The notes beneath the pieces were generated by a model. That model saw nothing but the letters and a program-made list of their open reading frames with translations. It searched no databases and was not told the DNA's origin. From Pseudomonadota bacterium (lineage in GTDB: Bacteria > Desulfobacterota > Anaeroferrophillalia > Anaeroferrophillales > Tharpellaceae), in the NCBI GenBank assembly GCA_015486445.1, contig WFRT01000164.1, positions 1 to 5,498 on the forward strand: DNA of 5,498 nucleotides. The letters are read 5' to 3'. Within the stretch, counting starts at the first letter, position 1; each line of letters opens with the position of its first letter. The translations under genes and the position numbers were made by a program. This document shows positions 3,945 to 5,498 of this stretch, one piece after another.

Positions 3945-5498
3945 TTGCGTAAAATTATCGGAATTCTGTTGCTGTTGACATTGACCCTGGCCTGGGCCGG
4001 TTGCGACAGCCAGACCAAAGAACAGCTTTTACACGACGGACAACAGTTCAGCCAGAAAGAGAATTATCGCGGGGCGATTGTTTTTTATAAAAAGGCCCTG
4101 AAAAAAGATCAAAACTATTTTGAGGCCCGTTACCTGCTGGCCGATGCTTACCTTAATCTGGGCGAGCTGAAAAAAGCGGAAAGCGAATTTCAGAAAGTTG
4201 CCCTGCAATCCCCGGAATACCGTCAGCTGGCGCTTAAACTGGCGGAAATCTACCTCTACACCAACCGTTCTGACAAGGCTTTTGAGCAACTTGAAAGCTA
4301 CCTGAAAAAACACCCCAAAGACAGTGACGCATATGATTTGCTGGGCAGCTCCTATGCCCTGAAAAAGGATTTTCCGGCCGCGGAAAAAGCTTTTCGCAAA
4401 GCCTTGCAGTTGAACCCCGACGCCCTGTTGCCCAAACTCCACCTGGCCCGCCTACTGCTTGCTCAAAAGAAGATCACTCCTGCCCGCCAACTGCTCGAAG
4501 AGATAATCTCCGGTAAAGACGGCAACCGTAGAAAGAGTCTGCTGGCCTATTACCTGCTGGCCGATTTGGAGCGGTCCCGGGGGAATGGCGACCGGGCCAT
4601 TGAAATCTACCGTGAAATCCAGAAAAAATTTCCTCATTCTTTCCGGGCCGCCTACCTGGAGGGGCTCCTGCTGCTGGGCAAGGGTCCGGAAGAACTTGCC
4701 GCGGTCGACAAACTGGCCGCCACGCTGATTAAAAAGCTTCCTTCCCGGCCTGAAGGCTATTTTCTCAAGGGCATGGTGCTGTACGCGAAAAAGGATTTCA
4801 GCGGGGCTGAAGCCGAACTGCTGAACGCGGTCAAATTCAACAGCCGCGATCAACTGGCCCTTTATTACCTGGGGTTGAGCTATCTCAGGCAGGGAAAACT
4901 CGACCTGGCCCTGAACCAGTTTCAACAGATTCTCGACTTGAACCCCAAGGCCACGCAGTCCCGGATAATGGTAGGGACGGTGCTGCTGCGGCAAAAGCAC
5001 ATTGACGATGCGCTCAACGAACTGCAGAAAGCCGTCGCGGCCGATGAACAGAGCGCCGCGGCCCATAATGCCCTGGGCAGCGCCTACCTGGCCAAGGGAA
5101 TGTATGACCAGGCCATGGAGGAGTTTGACCGGGCCCTGGAGATCGACCCCAATCTTGCCGAGGCCCACCTCAAGAAAGGTATCTACAGCCTGATGCGCGG
5201 CGGTGATTCCGGCAAAACCGAGAGCGAACTTGTCAAGGCTCTGGCCGCCGCTCCCGAAGTGATAAATACGCGCCTGGTGCTGAGCGCCTTTTATGTCCGC
5301 CAGCAGAATTACGACAAGGCCATCCGAACCATGCGGGAAGGCCTGACCGGTCAGCCCAGCGATGCCCTGCTTTACAATTACATGGCTTCGGTCTGGATCT
5401 CCCAGAAGAAGGTTGACCAGGCCCTGGCGGCCCTGCGCAAGGCCAAGGAGATCAAGCCGGATTATTTCACCCCCTATTTCAGGATTGCCGCCTATTAC
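3945..5498 (+). CDS. PrsT-like PEP-CTERM-system TPR-repeat lipoprotein, 3' end cut by window
   Basis: The open frame of 518 codons continues past the right edge. From the TTG at 3945 the protein begins with a short lipoprotein-like signal: RK at 2-3, a hydrophobic core (4-15) and AWAGC ending at Cys20. Numbering from there, about 14 consecutive 34-residue TPR units start near residue 25. Clear examples are NYRGAIVFYKKALKKD (40-55), DFPAAEKAFRKALQLNP (142-158) and the later unit with MYDQAMEEFDRALEIDP. The repeat pattern, the N-terminal Cys and the position behind a PEP-CTERM-type sugar transferase match the TPR lipoproteins of exosortase loci, which are usually around 900 residues, so roughly 40% is missing. 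It probably sits on the periplasmic face of a membrane as a protein scaffold for EPS assembly or sorting; the molecular role is not established. An in-frame ATG at 3927 would add six residues but lacks a ribosome site. The Trp at -3 of the lipobox is atypical. Confidence 0.88.
   Translation, partial: MRKIIGILLLLTLTLAWAGCDSQTKEQLLHDGQQFSQKENYRGAIVFYKKALKKDQNYFEARYLLADAYLNLGELKKAESEFQKVALQSPEYRQLALKLAEIYLYTNRSDKAFEQLESYLKKHPKDSDAYDLLGSSYALKKDFPAAEKAFRKALQLNPDALLPKLHLARLLLAQKKITPARQLLEEIISGKDGNRRKSLLAYYLLADLERSRGNGDRAIEIYREIQKKFPHSFRAAYLEGLLLLGKGPEELAAVDKLAATLIKKLPSRPEGYFLKGMVLYAKKDFSGAEAELLNAVKFNSRDQLALYYLGLSYLRQGKLDLALNQFQQILDLNPKATQSRIMVGTVLLRQKHIDDALNELQKAVAADEQSAAAHNALGSAYLAKGMYDQAMEEFDRALEIDPNLAEAHLKKGIYSLMRGGDSGKTESELVKALAAAPEVINTRLVLSAFYVRQQNYDKAIRTMREGLTGQPSDALLYNYMASVWISQKKVDQALAALRKAKEIKPDYFTPYFRIAAYY

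Noticed and set aside
4029..5168. Two long minus-strand open frames opposite the TPR gene (4029-4442 and 4452-5168).
   Set aside because: They lie exactly opposite a convincing TPR coding frame, are low-complexity and Phe/Gln/Val rich as expected from antisense of TPR codons, show no family motifs, and would conflict with the lipoprotein.
3945..5498. Repetitive protein possibly reflecting DNA tandem repeats or an assembly artefact.
   Set aside because: The 34-residue repeats are diverged at the DNA level and in their individual residues, as in ordinary TPR proteins, with no long identical DNA copies.
1..5498. Mobile elements, CRISPR arrays, tRNAs or a wholly new defence-type system.
   Set aside because: I saw no transposase, terminal repeats, regularly spaced identical repeats or cloverleaf folds, and every confident gene belongs to a known family.

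Overview
The window looks like a bacterial chromosome segment of fairly high GC, with every confident gene on the + strand. The mix of families (a FetAB-type ABC transporter, a ferredoxin-nitroreductase fusion typical of anaerobes, and a PEP-CTERM/exosortase-type exopolysaccharide locus) fits a Gram-negative anaerobe or facultative anaerobe. A Desulfobacterota/deltaproteobacterial host is my best guess, but nothing here, such as an rRNA or marker gene, proves it.

Region 1 (1-2213) is the tail of one tightly packed operon. It holds the C-terminal two thirds of a FetA/YbbL-like ATPase, then a FetB/YbbM (UPF0014) permease overlapping it by ATGA. The third gene carries two [4Fe-4S] ferredoxin motifs fused to a nitroreductase (flavin) domain, translated from a strong Shine-Dalgarno that sits on the fetB stop. 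A Rho-independent terminator with the nitroreductase stop codon in its loop closes the unit.

Region 2 (2197-2538) is a 342-base intergenic stretch. Past the terminator it holds a GC-rich inverted-repeat patch, then an AT-rich block with three TTAAAA-type direct repeats, a very good sigma70-like promoter (TTGACC-17-TATAAC), a second weaker TTGACC promoter with a perfect 14-base palindrome in its spacer, and a GC-rich leader of roughly 115-170 bases. This is the regulatory region of the next operon.

Region 3 (2539-5498) starts an exopolysaccharide operon. A 453-residue polyprenyl-phosphate sugar-1-phosphate transferase of the EpsB/WbaP type, resembling the PEP-CTERM-associated subgroup, is followed after 44 bases by a TPR-repeat lipoprotein of the PrsT type. 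The lipoprotein runs off the right edge with 518 codons visible. The pair is characteristic of the start of an exosortase (EpsH)-associated EPS cluster: the transferase would load the first sugar onto the lipid carrier, and the TPR lipoprotein would act as an envelope scaffold for later export or sorting steps. The rest of that cluster should lie to the right of the window.

I see no mobile element, CRISPR array, tRNA or rRNA. All coding genes fall in known families. What is least explained is the promoter and leader region at 2219-2538 and the linkage of an electron-transfer flavoprotein to FetAB.
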